From the NCBI RefSeq assembly GCF_009720625.1, contig NZ_CP046266.1:2427501-2491500 (forward strand): 64,000 bases of DNA, given 5' to 3'. Below, piece after piece: positions 25,290 to 33,797 of this stretch. The translations under genes were made by a program, and so were the position numbers. Below the pieces are notes generated by a model. That model saw only the letters and a list, made by a program, of their open reading frames with translations, searched no databases and was not told where the DNA came from. The DNA is from Metabacillus sediminilitoris. Its GTDB lineage: Bacteria; Bacillota; Bacilli; Bacillales; Bacillaceae. How positions within the stretch are numbered: position 1 is the first letter of the stretch; the number at the start of each line of letters is the position of its first letter.

Positions 25290-26504
25290 ATGTTTGATTT
25301 TGCAGTTGTGGGTGGAGGAATTGTCGGTTTATCAACAGGGATGGCACTATATAATCGTTTTCCGAATGCAAAAGTAGTGATTATCGAAAAGGAGTCTGTT
25401 GTGGCAGAACATCAAACAGGTCATAACAGCGGAGTCATTCACTCTGGTATTTATTATAAACCAGGCAGCTTTAAAGCACGTTTTGCAAGACAAGGAAGTA
25501 AATCAATGACCGAATTCTGCAAAACATATGGGATTGATCACGATATTTGCGGAAAAGTCATTGTTGCGACAAAAAAGGAAGAATTACCACTTCTTGATAA
25601 CTTATATCACCGAGGACTTCAAAATGAACTGGCTATTCAAAAAATCAGTGTCGATGAATTAAAAGAAATCGAGCCACATGTTAATGGTCTTGGAGCTATT
25701 CGTGTTCCGCAAGCTGGTATCGTGAATTACAGACAAGTTAGTGAAAAATTTGCTGAGATTATTAGGCAGCATGGCGGGGAGATACGGTTTAACACAAAAG
25801 TAGAAAAAATACATGAAAAATCAAATCAAGTTACTCTTGAGACTAATCGCGGGTCGATCGAAGCGAGTACGGTCATTAATTGTGCAGGTCTTCATAGTGA
25901 CCGCGTAGCAGCGGCAGCAGGCTATAAGACAGATATGAAAATCCTGCCATTTAGGGGCGAGTATTTTAAATTAATACCAGAAAAACGCTATCTCGTTAAA
26001 CATTTAATTTACCCCGTGCCAAATCCGAAGTTCCCGTTTTTAGGGGTCCATTTTACCCGAATGATTAGTGGAGAAGTTGATGCAGGTCCAAATGCTGTGC
26101 TAAGCTTTAAACGAGAAGGATATAAAAAGACCGATTTCAGTGCAAAAGACTTAATGGAATCATTAAGTTTTCCTGGATTATGGAGGATGGCAGGAAAATT
26201 TGCAAAAGAAGGGTTAGATGAGTATGTCCGTTCTTTTAGCAAAAAGCAATTTACGAAAAGCCTTCAGGAGTTAATTCCTGAAATCAAGGAAGATGATTTA
26301 ATTCCGGCACCTGCAGGAGTTCGTGCACAAGCATTAAGACGTGATGGAAATATGGTTGATGATTTTCAAATTATTATGGGGAAACGGACAATTCACGTAT
26401 GTAACGCACCTTCCCCAGCTGCAACAGCCTCCATTGAAATTGGAAAAGAAGTTGTTAATAGAATACCAGAACAGTCTCATTTAAAAGAAAAATTGCTAGT
26501 TTAG
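25290..26504 (+). CDS. lhgO: L-2-hydroxyglutarate oxidase/dehydrogenase
   Basis: A 404-residue FAD enzyme of the LhgO/DAO family. It oxidises L-2-hydroxyglutarate to 2-oxoglutarate and, in the E. coli case, feeds electrons to the quinone pool at the membrane. The N-terminal dinucleotide motif is VVGGGIVGLSTGMAL, followed by EHQTGHNSGVIHSGIYY, the diagnostic LhgO segment. The C-terminal motif is LIPAPAGVRAQALRRDG. Length and order are normal. AAAGGGGAG precedes the ATG. It lies between the GntR gene and a DUF3870 gene (26 bases to the next start), with the glutarate hydroxylase just beyond, giving a complete glutarate to 2-oxoglutarate shunt. Confidence 0.93.
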   Translation: MFDFAVVGGGIVGLSTGMALYNRFPNAKVVIIEKESVVAEHQTGHNSGVIHSGIYYKPGSFKARFARQGSKSMTEFCKTYGIDHDICGKVIVATKKEELPLLDNLYHRGLQNELAIQKISVDELKEIEPHVNGLGAIRVPQAGIVNYRQVSEKFAEIIRQHGGEIRFNTKVEKIHEKSNQVTLETNRGSIEASTVINCAGLHSDRVAAAAGYKTDMKILPFRGEYFKLIPEKRYLVKHLIYPVPNPKFPFLGVHFTRMISGEVDAGPNAVLSFKREGYKKTDFSAKDLMESLSFPGLWRMAGKFAKEGLDEYVRSFSKKQFTKSLQELIPEIKEDDLIPAPAGVRAQALRRDGNMVDDFQIIMGKRTIHVCNAPSPAATASIEIGKEVVNRIPEQSHLKEKLLV

Positions 26505-26529
26505 TAAATTTCATTTGAGAGGATGTACA

Positions 26530-26871
26530 ATGATGTTTAATGGAAAAACAATTTTTATTGCAGGTCATGCCCGTCTACCACAAGGGATGGCGGCGAAAAG
26601 TGTCTTTGATACATTAACAATAACTGCTGAAGTTGACGTAAAGTATGGGGTTGTGCTTGAGGCTTCTTGTACGTTAGCAACAGAACACGGCCGCGATTTT
26701 ATTGGACGTTTATTAAGAGGTACTAGTTTAAGAGACGGAGTAGACGATACAATCAAAGAGATTGAGACCTATTACCGCGGGAAAGCTGCAAATGCTCTTA
26801 TTGCGGCATTAAAAGATCTTGATATCCATTTCCATCAAATTAAGACAGAAGAAAAACATAAGATAAAATAA
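26530..26871 (+). CDS. DUF3870 protein
   Basis: A 113-residue protein beginning MMFNGKTIFIAGHARLPQ. It contains VKYGVVLEASCTLATEHGRD and the Arg-rich FIGRLLRGTSLRDGV, the core of DUF3870. Function unknown; the conserved Cys and Arg residues suggest binding of a small acid. GAGAGG lies upstream of twin ATGs (26530, 26533). It is in the lhgO transcript and precedes the promoter of the hydroxylase gene, so its role is likely in glutarate/2-hydroxyglutarate metabolism. That is inference from position. Confidence 0.8.
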   Translation: MMFNGKTIFIAGHARLPQGMAAKSVFDTLTITAEVDVKYGVVLEASCTLATEHGRDFIGRLLRGTSLRDGVDDTIKEIETYYRGKAANALIAALKDLDIHFHQIKTEEKHKIK

Positions 26872-26894
26872 TGATAAAAGTTTAAAAAAATTTG

Positions 26895-26925
26895 TTGACG
26901 GACGAGTATGTAAGCGCTATACTTA
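26895..26925 (+). promoter_or_regulatory. csiD promoter with overlapping cre-like site
   Basis: TTGACG (26895-26900), a 17-base spacer and TATACT (26918-26923). TGTAAGCGCTAT (26909-26920) overlaps the -10 and matches the CcpA cre consensus TGWAARCGYTWNCW in its first 12 positions. Carbon catabolite repression of the hydroxylase gene is therefore likely. Confidence 0.75.
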
Positions 26926-27003
26926 AATTAATCAAATGTTTCTAATATTTCCACCTTTTGGAAAATAACCTTTCAAAATTCGTGGATCATTATAAATACT
27001 TGG

Positions 27004-27148
27004 AAACAGGAAACGTAAAATAACAATAACTGCTAATTCGCTGTGACTCTATTTACATAGAGCAGTGAAGTGAATTTAAGCCAGTTGTACATGTGAATCC
27101 CTATTTTAGTAGGGAACGTGTGCAGCTGGCTTTTTATATTTCCTGTTT
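27004..27148 (+). ncRNA. Structured leader with CCAGTTGTA terminator, copy b
   Basis: Between the csiD promoter and gene lies a nested fold. AAACAGGAAA (27004-27013) pairs with TTTCCTGTTT (27139-27148) around everything. Inside are AATTCGCT/AGTGAATT (27035-27042, 27069-27076) enclosing a CTCTAT/ATAGAG hairpin. Then comes a 16-bp terminator stem, AAGCCAGTTGTACATG (27078-27093) with 27117-27132, ending in TTTTT. The outer stem uses the bases just after the T run, as an alternative fold would. This is the best resolved member of the three leaders. Confidence 0.65.
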
Positions 27149-27190
27149 GCTTGATTTACCTATCTTATACAAAATGGGAGGAATTTAGTT

Positions 27191-28129
27191 ATGGGTATTG
27201 TAGAAAAGCAAAGAGGAAAGTTTGAAGTTAAAACTGAGAAGTATGAGGTGAAAGTTCACCCGCAAACAAATCGTATGTATCATATTGTCCTAGCTAAAAA
27301 GGCAATAGAAGGATTTTTAGAAGCAGTGAAACAAGCAGATTATTCTGTCCAGCATTTAGAATATACGCCATACGCACGTTTGATTGCTTCATCTTTACTA
27401 TTAGAACAAGTTGGCGAAGAGTTTGGTGAAATTCTTCGTAGCATCGTTCATGATCGTGAGTCCGGTGGATTTACAATTGGTTTAGAAGGTGTCACACAAG
27501 ATACGGATGAATATGTCATCTTCTCAACTGCGATTTCTTATTTATTAGGTTCATCAAATTTTGATTCGATGTCAGGAAAATATTATGCACGATTTACTGT
27601 TAACCATACGGATAATAGTGACTCATATCTACGTCAAGCCTACCGTTTATTTACACTTCATACAGATGGCACATTTGTCGATGAACCAACAGACTGGTTA
27701 TTAATGATGAAAATGGTTGAAGTAAATGCGCGTGGTGGTGAGTCACGTTTATTACACCTAGATGACTGGAAAGAACTAGATAAGTATGCGAACCACCCAT
27801 TAGCAAGCCATAAATTCACATATAAAGCACCATCAAGTAAAAATGTTGATCAAGAAGTCCAACGTTTAACATTCTTTAATTATAATAATAAGCCTGGTGT
27901 TTGTTTTATTGATCAATTCGTTTATCCTGAAACAATTGAGGAGGCAACATATCTTCGTGACCTCTCGCAATCAATGGAAAATGATGATAGTGTCATCGAA
28001 CTTGAACTCCCAGTTGGGGATCTAGTAGTCGTAAATAATATTTTCTGGCTTCATGGCCGCGCTGCATTCGAAGTTAATCCTAACTTGAATCGTGAATTGC
28101 TTCGCCAACGGGGACGATTTAATCAATAA
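27191..28129 (+). CDS. glaH: Glutarate 2-hydroxylase (CsiD/GlaH family)
   Basis: A 312-residue Fe(II)/2-oxoglutarate dioxygenase of the CsiD family, which hydroxylates glutarate to L-2-hydroxyglutarate with release of succinate and CO2. The metal motif HTDGTF (His and Asp near residue 157) lies in RLFTLHTDGTFVDEP; the distal His is in FWLHGRAAFEVNP and the 2-oxoglutarate-binding Arg in RELLRQRGRF. Length matches E. coli GlaH (about 325). GGGAGG precedes the ATG. The product is the substrate of the lhgO enzyme encoded upstream. Expression appears controlled by its own promoter, a cre site and a terminator-bearing leader. Glutarate probably comes from lysine breakdown. Confidence 0.92.
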   Translation: MGIVEKQRGKFEVKTEKYEVKVHPQTNRMYHIVLAKKAIEGFLEAVKQADYSVQHLEYTPYARLIASSLLLEQVGEEFGEILRSIVHDRESGGFTIGLEGVTQDTDEYVIFSTAISYLLGSSNFDSMSGKYYARFTVNHTDNSDSYLRQAYRLFTLHTDGTFVDEPTDWLLMMKMVEVNARGGESRLLHLDDWKELDKYANHPLASHKFTYKAPSSKNVDQEVQRLTFFNYNNKPGVCFIDQFVYPETIEEATYLRDLSQSMENDDSVIELELPVGDLVVVNNIFWLHGRAAFEVNPNLNRELLRQRGRFNQ

Positions 28130-28155
28130 TGAATTCGAGAAGCTAACATTATTAC

Positions 28156-28192
28156 AATAAGTTTGATTGAAAAAAGACAAACTTATTTTCAT
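28156..28192. terminator. Terminator of glaH
   Basis: Stem AATAAGTTTG/CAAACTTATT with a 12-base loop and TTTTC tail, shortly after the glaH stop codon. Confidence 0.75.
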
Positions 28193-28254
28193 GATTTCGG
28201 TTAGAAACATTAACATCATTTCGTAAGTGGAAAATGAATATATAAAACTGTCAA

Positions 28255-28343
28255 GTTTACCGTACTTCAAGTGATTGGAATGAAAATCATAAACCAGTTG
28301 TACGTTCGGCTTAATTTTAGGTCGAAGTATAACTGGTTTTTTA
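28255..28343 (+). ncRNA. CCAGTTGTA terminator element, copy c
   Basis: AAACCAGTTGTAC (28291-28303) pairs with GTATAACTGGTTT (28327-28339), then TTTTTT. Upstream, GTTTA (28255-28259) can pair with TAAAC (28290-28294), which invades the terminator's 5' arm, as an antiterminator would. Unlike copies a and b, no gene starts within 400 bases, so the gene it served may be lost or may be the transporter at 28747. Confidence 0.55.
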
Positions 28344-28746
28344 TTATAAAGCTGTATTTTTCATTGTTGGAACCTATTATCTTTTTGGGATTGTATCATT
28401 CATTAAAAGAAATCTACATTTAAGCATCAATATACTATAGTATTATCTGATAAAGAGTTTGTGTTCTTAAGTTTATTTAATTGATTCTATGTTGTATATA
28501 TTACCAAGAAACATAGAATCGTATTAAGGGTTGTGAACGTTATTGACGGTTCTCCATAGAGTTTGAAGAGTTCTACACTTTCAACAACCTTTAATTTTGG
28601 TAGAAATTTAAATTGAATGACAAAATGAAGCAATACTTTGCCAAGAAGTATTGCTTTCTTTATTTCGACTAAAAGTGTAGGATAGATAAATCAGGTTTTT
28701 ACGTCTGAAGGAAAAAAGAGTTTAGTAGTAAAGGTGGTTATGTTTT
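28344..28746. other. Intergenic region before Bcr/CflA gene
   Basis: No gene seen. It holds a terminator-like hairpin AAGCAATACTT/AAGTATTGCTT (28628-28656) about 90 bases before the transporter start, and a long imperfect repeat with TTCTATGTT/AACATAGAA arms at about 28486-28520. Confidence 0.55.
28628..28665. terminator. Hairpin with T-rich tail upstream of transporter gene
   Basis: Stem AAGCAATACTT (28628-28638) with AAGTATTGCTT (28646-28656), tail TCTTTATTT. It may end a leader transcript, and so attenuate the transporter, or end a transcript from upstream. Confidence 0.6.
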
Positions 28747-29979
28747 ATGCTTCAAAATCCAACAGGAAAAGAGCGATTAGCCTTGGCATTTCTTCTGAGT
28801 TTACTCGGAATGTTAGGGCCGTTTAATATTGATATGTATTTACCTAGTTTTCCCGACATCGCTAATGATTTAGGGACTCGTGCATCACTTGTGCAACTTA
28901 GTTTAACAGCGTGCTTGATCGGACTTGCGGTTGGTCAGGTGGTTGTTGGGCCGATTAGTGATGCGAAAGGGAGAAGGAAACCATTGCTGGTATCAATCTC
29001 ATTATTTGCGGTATCATCTCTTCTTTGTGCACTTGCTCCTAATATTGAGACATTGGTTGCAGCACGATTCCTACAAGGCTTCACAGCGTCGGCGGGGATT
29101 GTTCTTTCAAGGGCAGTTGTTCGTGATGTGTTTAGCGGAAGAGAGCTTTCAAAATTCTTTGCCCTTTTAATGGTCATTAATGCGACAGCTCCAATGATTG
29201 CCCCAATGGCGGGGGGGGCTATCCTGCTCATGCCGTCTTCAAACTGGAATACGATTTTTTACTTTTTAAGCTTGTTAGGAATTTTTATAGTGTTAATGGT
29301 GGCTTTCCGTCTAAAGGAAACATTGCCGCCTGAAAAGCGAATGCCAAGCTCTGTCGGACAATCGGTTCGTACAATGGGAAGCCTAATGAAGGACCGTTCC
29401 TTTATGGGTTACGCATTGACCGTTGGTTTTGTTCACGGTGGAAGCTTTGCTTATGTATCAGGAACTCCTTTCGTTTACCAGGGGATTTATGATGTGTCAC
29501 CACAAGTATTTAGTATTTTGTTTGGGATTAATGGTCTTGCGATTATTTCAGGGAGTTTTATCATCGGGCGCTTTGGCGGAATCGTTGGAGAAAAACGCTT
29601 GCTTCGTAATGCCGTCATCATTGCCGTATCTGCAACATTTGTCCTGCTGATCATGACGATCATTGAAGGACCGCTGGCAACGCTTGTCATCCCGATATTT
29701 ATTTACATGACAACAATGGGAATGATCCTGACAAGCTCCTTTACACTGGCGATGGAAAAACAAGGACATCGTGCCGGCAGTGCAAGTGCTGTTTTAGGTT
29801 TGCTCCCGTTATTACTTGGATCCATGGTTTCTCCGCTCGTTGGTATTGATGAGTCGACAGCAGTACCGATGGGAGCTATTTTATTTAGTACTTCCTTCAT
29901 TGGTTCGATTGCTTTCTTTACATTGACAAAGAAGAAAATTCATAAAGTAGCAAGTGTGTTGAACAATGTGGAAGGCTAA
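28747..29979 (+). CDS. Bcr/CflA-family multidrug efflux MFS transporter
   Basis: A 410-residue, 12-helix transporter of the Bcr/CflA type. It shows LLGMLGPFNIDMYLPSFPDI at the start, typical of the family, then GPISDAKGRRKPLL (motif A) and ARFLQGFTASAGIVLSRAVV (motif C-like region). These proton antiporters export drugs such as bicyclomycin or sulfonamides, and some export amino acids. It starts at ATG 28747; AAAGGTGG lies upstream. Monocistronic, closed by a terminator at 30023. Any link to the glutarate module is only by proximity. Confidence 0.9.
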   Translation: MLQNPTGKERLALAFLLSLLGMLGPFNIDMYLPSFPDIANDLGTRASLVQLSLTACLIGLAVGQVVVGPISDAKGRRKPLLVSISLFAVSSLLCALAPNIETLVAARFLQGFTASAGIVLSRAVVRDVFSGRELSKFFALLMVINATAPMIAPMAGGAILLMPSSNWNTIFYFLSLLGIFIVLMVAFRLKETLPPEKRMPSSVGQSVRTMGSLMKDRSFMGYALTVGFVHGGSFAYVSGTPFVYQGIYDVSPQVFSILFGINGLAIISGSFIIGRFGGIVGEKRLLRNAVIIAVSATFVLLIMTIIEGPLATLVIPIFIYMTTMGMILTSSFTLAMEKQGHRAGSASAVLGLLPLLLGSMVSPLVGIDESTAVPMGAILFSTSFIGSIAFFTLTKKKIHKVASVLNNVEG

Positions 29980-30022
29980 GTCTTTCAAACTCAATACTGT
30001 AGGAGTGATTGTCTACAGTCTA

Positions 30023-30057
30023 AAAGAAGCTGTTAAAAATACAGCTTCTTTTTTCTA
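30023..30057. terminator. Intrinsic terminator
   Basis: Stem AAGAAGCTGT/ACAGCTTCTT followed by TTTTT, ending the Bcr/CflA transcript. Confidence 0.85.
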
Positions 30058-30398
30058 TCAACTACTTTACAGTGCCAATAGAATTTCTTTCAATTAAAGT
30101 TCCAGAAAGCTGTATCGTACTTGGAACATCATTTTTTTTCGTTCATTTTATCTAATAATGTTTTAACTGTCCCTTCAATCATTTTGTTTATTGGTTGTTT
30201 CCAGGTTGTTAACGAATAAACTCTCTCATATCAACCATTTACGCTGAATTCTCATGGATGTTTAGACTTAGACAATAAGCGAGGTTTTTTAATGAAGTAA
30301 ACATTTACTTAGGAAGTCTTAGAAAAATATGGCCTAAATAAAAAACCGGATTTTTCAAAAGTTGTACCTTTGATAAATCCGGGAATTGTTCTATGATA
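30058..30398. other. Intergenic region between convergent genes
   Basis: About 340 bases with no intact gene. A stretch at 30065-30230 has short minus-strand fragments that could be the end of a LacI/GntR-like regulator (broken, not identified). A hairpin near 30335-30385 (AAACCGGATTTTTC and TCCGGGAATT) probably terminates the convergent gene. Confidence 0.45.
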
Positions 30399-31478
30399 TT
30401 AACTTAGAACCGCTTGATTGATTCTCTCAGATATAGCCTCTGCGAATTCAGAAGTAGAAGCATGACCACCTAAGTCTTTTGTCTTCACATCGTCCTTAAG
30501 TGATTGGTAAAGACTTTGTTCCACCAATTTAGCGATTTCTTCAAGCTTGTTATCACTATGTTTTTCGGCAAGCCATTCCATTAACATGACTGTTGACAAC
30601 ATAATACCAGTTGGATTTCCTATATTTAAACCTGCAATATCCGGTGCAGAACCATGTGCTGCCTGAGCCATAGCCAGTTTTTCGTTTGAATTGATAGATG
30701 GTGCCAATCCTAGGCTTCCTACTAGTTCACCGGCTAAATCAGAAAGAATATCCCCATACATATTTTCCGTTACGATGACGTCGAAGTCTTTTGCACGACG
30801 GACTAAGTGAGCAGCCATTGCGTCGATATGATAATCATCTACCATAACTTCAGGATATTGTTCGGCTACTTCACGACACACCTTTAAAAACAGTCCTGTA
30901 CTTAAACGGAGAACATTTGCCTTATGGACGATTGTTACCTTTTTACGGCGCTTCATCGCCATTTTAAAGGCAGCATGAGCAATTCGTTCGGCCGCTTTTC
31001 TTGTAAACACACCTGATGTGACAACCACATCCTCTGTAATTTGCCACTCTCCATGACCGGCAAACATGTTTCGGTCTGCGTAAAATCCTTCCGTATTTTC
31101 ACGGAAGATAACCAAATCAGCTTCCCCAAAAACGCTCTTAATACCTGGCATTGTCTTAGCTGGACGAATGTTTGCAAATAAATCAAGTGTATGGCGAAGT
31201 GCACCACTTGGGTTAAGTTTCACCTTATGCTCCGGTGGGTATGCAGCAGAATCATGAGGACCAAGTATCCAACCATGAGTGTTTTCTAATGCATTTGTGG
31301 TGACCTCTGGAAGGGGATCGTTGTGTTTATTGATACCTTCCCATCCCATAGGTAGGTCAATCCATTCAATGTTAACTCCCACTTTATGTGCAGCTGCTTT
31401 AAATACATTAACTGTAGCGCTTACAATTTCCGGGCCAATCCCATCACCAGCTAGTACACCAAGACGATAAACAGTCAT
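30399..31478 (-). CDS. Isocitrate/isopropylmalate dehydrogenase-family enzyme
   Basis: A 359-residue NAD(P)-dependent beta-decarboxylating dehydrogenase. Motifs: GVLAGDGIGPEIVSATV at the start, RENTEGFYADR (substrate loop), VHKANVLRLSTGLF (catalytic Lys) and ENMYGDILSDLAGELVG (metal-binding Asp). The family includes isopropylmalate, isocitrate, homoisocitrate and tartrate/malate dehydrogenases. Since leu genes are absent and the surroundings are catabolic, a tartrate- or hydroxy-diacid-type substrate is more likely than leucine synthesis. The start is near a GGAATG site. It is transcribed away from the racemase-to-kinase cluster, in the same direction as the LysR gene. Confidence 0.85.
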   Translation of the reverse strand: MTVYRLGVLAGDGIGPEIVSATVNVFKAAAHKVGVNIEWIDLPMGWEGINKHNDPLPEVTTNALENTHGWILGPHDSAAYPPEHKVKLNPSGALRHTLDLFANIRPAKTMPGIKSVFGEADLVIFRENTEGFYADRNMFAGHGEWQITEDVVVTSGVFTRKAAERIAHAAFKMAMKRRKKVTIVHKANVLRLSTGLFLKVCREVAEQYPEVMVDDYHIDAMAAHLVRRAKDFDVIVTENMYGDILSDLAGELVGSLGLAPSINSNEKLAMAQAAHGSAPDIAGLNIGNPTGIMLSTVMLMEWLAEKHSDNKLEEIAKLVEQSLYQSLKDDVKTKDLGGHASTSEFAEAISERINQAVLS

Positions 31479-32032
31479 TTTTTAACATTCCTCTCTTTGT
31501 ATAATTGAGAATAAATCCAAGAGTTCTTAGAAGATCTGAACTTTATATGATTAATGTAATATAAAACTAGAAATTAATAAAATATATTTTTTTGATACAA
31601 AGCGATTAAATTTTTCTATTTCTTATGAACGAAATGTCTTCTATTGCTTAAAAATGTAAAATCTTCGTAGCTTTAAATTAAAGTCACTTGAGCAAAATGA
31701 AATACGACTCTAAACATAATGTGACTAGTATTATTCAGGCTTACTATTTTAATAGGCAGGAAGGTCCATGCGTGTTTAGTGATCTTAATGAATAATGAAC
31801 CTTAAAGCATGAAATATTACGGTTAAAAAAATAAACATTTCAACGATCATTTCAGACAAGAGAAACATGATATTTGGAATGTTATTGGCGAGAAAGAATA
31901 TGTGGAAATCAGGGTGCTTCTAGTATATATTGCGTAAGCAAATATCCCTCACTCTCGCTAACCAAAAATATCAGAAGTGCATAAAAGCTTTTTAAATCAA
32001 ATGACTAATAAATAAAGTACTTACCTAAGTTT
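31479..32032. other. Intergenic region between dehydrogenase and LysR gene
   Basis: About 550 AT-rich bases on which neither strand shows a gene or a clear remnant. The promoter of the dehydrogenase must lie at the low-coordinate side. Nothing else can be supported. Confidence 0.5.
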
Positions 32033-32920
32033 TCAATTGAGAGATTCATTTTCAAAGTAATGGCAGTGGTATTCCTGAAGAAAATGAACGAATTCTCTTA
32101 CCATCGCTAACTCCATAAGTTCCTCACGATATAAAATACGAGTTTTCCAAATGATTGGAGAGCCAGTTGTATCACTTAAAAAGATTTTGTGTAACTTATC
32201 GTTTTTCTCTAAAACAATACTTGGTGCAATACAATAACCAAGTCCGTTAAGAACCATTCTTTTTGCTATTTCTACATTATCAACATTCATATTACTGATT
32301 GGGGGAGTAGAAAAATGTTCCTTCCACCAGTTGTCAATGACCATTTCCAGGGTGGGATCAGTTTTATAACTAATTCTTCGTTTTGAGGGAAGATCTGTTA
32401 AATCTATTTCTTCGGATGAAAGAATTGTAATGTTTTCTTCTGTAATCGTTATTTTTTTACTTGGCCAACTGTGGTCACCTCTCACGATACCAATATGTGC
32501 CTCCTGTTTATAAATGGATTGAACGACGTCTATGTTTACACCGGTATTAACATGAAATTCAACTTTAGGAAACTTTTCATTAAAAGCTTTTAGAATTTGT
32601 GGCAGTCTGTAAAAAGCAAATGTTCTTGAAACACTTAATCGTAATGTTCCACGGACCTCGTTTCCTGAATTCCACAGCAATTCCTCCATTTCTTGCTGTT
32701 GCTTAAGCATATCTTTGGCATATTTGACCAATAATTCCCCCTGTTCGGTAAAATCAACCCCTCTTCTTCCTCTATAAAACAGTTTAATGTCAAATTCTTT
32801 TTCAATTTGTTGTAAGCGGTACGTTAGAGTAGGTTGGGAAATATATAGAAGCTCAGCAGCTTTTGTAATATTTTTTTCAGCATAAACCGTTTGTAAAATA
32901 AGCCAGTCTTTTTTATCCAT
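32033..32920 (-). CDS. LysR-family transcriptional regulator
   Basis: A 295-residue LysR regulator. The helix-turn-helix is NITKAAELLYISQPTLTYRLQQ (residues 18-39), followed by the linker helix and a periplasmic-binding-like effector domain (LRLSVSRTFAFYRLPQILKAF onward). It is divergent from the racemase-to-kinase operon and shares a 196-base promoter region with it, including a T-N11-A-like inverted repeat. It should therefore activate that operon with a pathway compound as co-inducer. Start at ATG 32920 with GGGAGG upstream on the minus strand. Confidence 0.9.
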   Translation of the reverse strand: MDKKDWLILQTVYAEKNITKAAELLYISQPTLTYRLQQIEKEFDIKLFYRGRRGVDFTEQGELLVKYAKDMLKQQQEMEELLWNSGNEVRGTLRLSVSRTFAFYRLPQILKAFNEKFPKVEFHVNTGVNIDVVQSIYKQEAHIGIVRGDHSWPSKKITITEENITILSSEEIDLTDLPSKRRISYKTDPTLEMVIDNWWKEHFSTPPISNMNVDNVEIAKRMVLNGLGYCIAPSIVLEKNDKLHKIFLSDTTGSPIIWKTRILYREELMELAMVREFVHFLQEYHCHYFENESLN

Positions 32921-32952
32921 GGGAAGATCCCTCCTTGATATCGAAAAAATCT

Positions 32953-32975
32953 ATTGAATATTATAGAAATTCAAT
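32953..32975. promoter_or_regulatory. Candidate LysR box
   Basis: ATTGAAT (32953-32959) and ATTCAAT (32969-32975) form an inverted repeat nine bases apart, about 30 bases upstream of the LysR start. This fits the T-N11-A-type activation box in divergent LysR promoters. Confidence 0.55.
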
Positions 32976-33116
32976 ATTTTATTAATTTCTAAAATTATAA
33001 TACATTTAATTCACACTTATTAACACCTAAATTTTCGAATGTCATTTAAATAAGTCCAATGGCTTTATGAATGCACTGTTTGAAAGCGAATTCAACATTG
33101 ATCAGGAGGTAGTACA

Positions 33117-33797
33117 TTGTCAGGTGAAGAGTATAGAATCGGACTTATCCATGCGACGATGAACTCAGTTCAGCCAATTTTAGACGCTTTTCAAGTTCAT
33201 GCACCACAAGTTACACTGGTGAACTTTATGGATGAAAGTCTTATTTATGAATTGAATGAAACTGGAATTGTGACAAGAAATATGGCCCGACGTTTATTGA
33301 ATTTGGTAGAAAAAGCAGTGATGGGTGGTGTAGAAGGAGTTCTATTAACTTGTTCATCTTTTACTCCAGTCGTTGCTGAAATAAGCCACTTATTTGAAAT
33401 ACCCGTATTAAGTGCGGATTTAAGTATGTTGGAAAAAGCAATAGATATGGGGAATCGAATTGGAGTCATTGCTACAGTAGAAGCAGCAGGGCCAACAACA
33501 AAAACATTGCTGGAAACCATTTCTTCAAATAAACAGAAGGATGTCATCATTCAAACAGTGATTATTCCAAAAGCATTTCATGCTTTGCAAAATGGGAATC
33601 GTTCAAAACATGACGAGTTAATACACCAAAAGGTACAGGAGTTAAATCGTGATTGTGATGTCATTCTGTTTGCACAATTTAGTATGGTAAGAGCATTGGA
33701 AACGCTCGATTTTACTACAGTACCAATCTTAACAAGTCCTGAAATTAGCGTTAAATCAATTATCGCTGAAATAACAAAAAGGAGGATCGTTATATGA
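33117..33797 (+). CDS. Aspartate/glutamate racemase-family protein
   Basis: A 226-residue protein of the Asp/Glu/hydantoin racemase superfamily. It begins YRIGLIHATMNSVQPIL and has the first catalytic-type Cys in GVLLTCSSFTPVVAE. The second half keeps CDVILFAQFSMVRALE, where a classic two-Cys racemase would show a Cys in GCTH; here Gln stands in the AQ-SM motif. One-base racemization or a decarboxylase/isomerase function is possible. It starts at TTG with AGGAGG nine bases upstream. Its last four bases overlap the aldehyde dehydrogenase start (ATGA), so it is the first gene of the operon. Confidence 0.8.
   Translation: MSGEEYRIGLIHATMNSVQPILDAFQVHAPQVTLVNFMDESLIYELNETGIVTRNMARRLLNLVEKAVMGGVEGVLLTCSSFTPVVAEISHLFEIPVLSADLSMLEKAIDMGNRIGVIATVEAAGPTTKTLLETISSNKQKDVIIQTVIIPKAFHALQNGNRSKHDELIHQKVQELNRDCDVILFAQFSMVRALETLDFTTVPILTSPEISVKSIIAEITKRRIVI

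Noticed and set aside
32161..32180. AGCCAGTTGTATCACTT, matching the leader copy a arm
   Set aside because: It falls inside the LysR coding sequence in a normally coding stretch (SDTTGSP) and has no partner arm, so it is a chance match.
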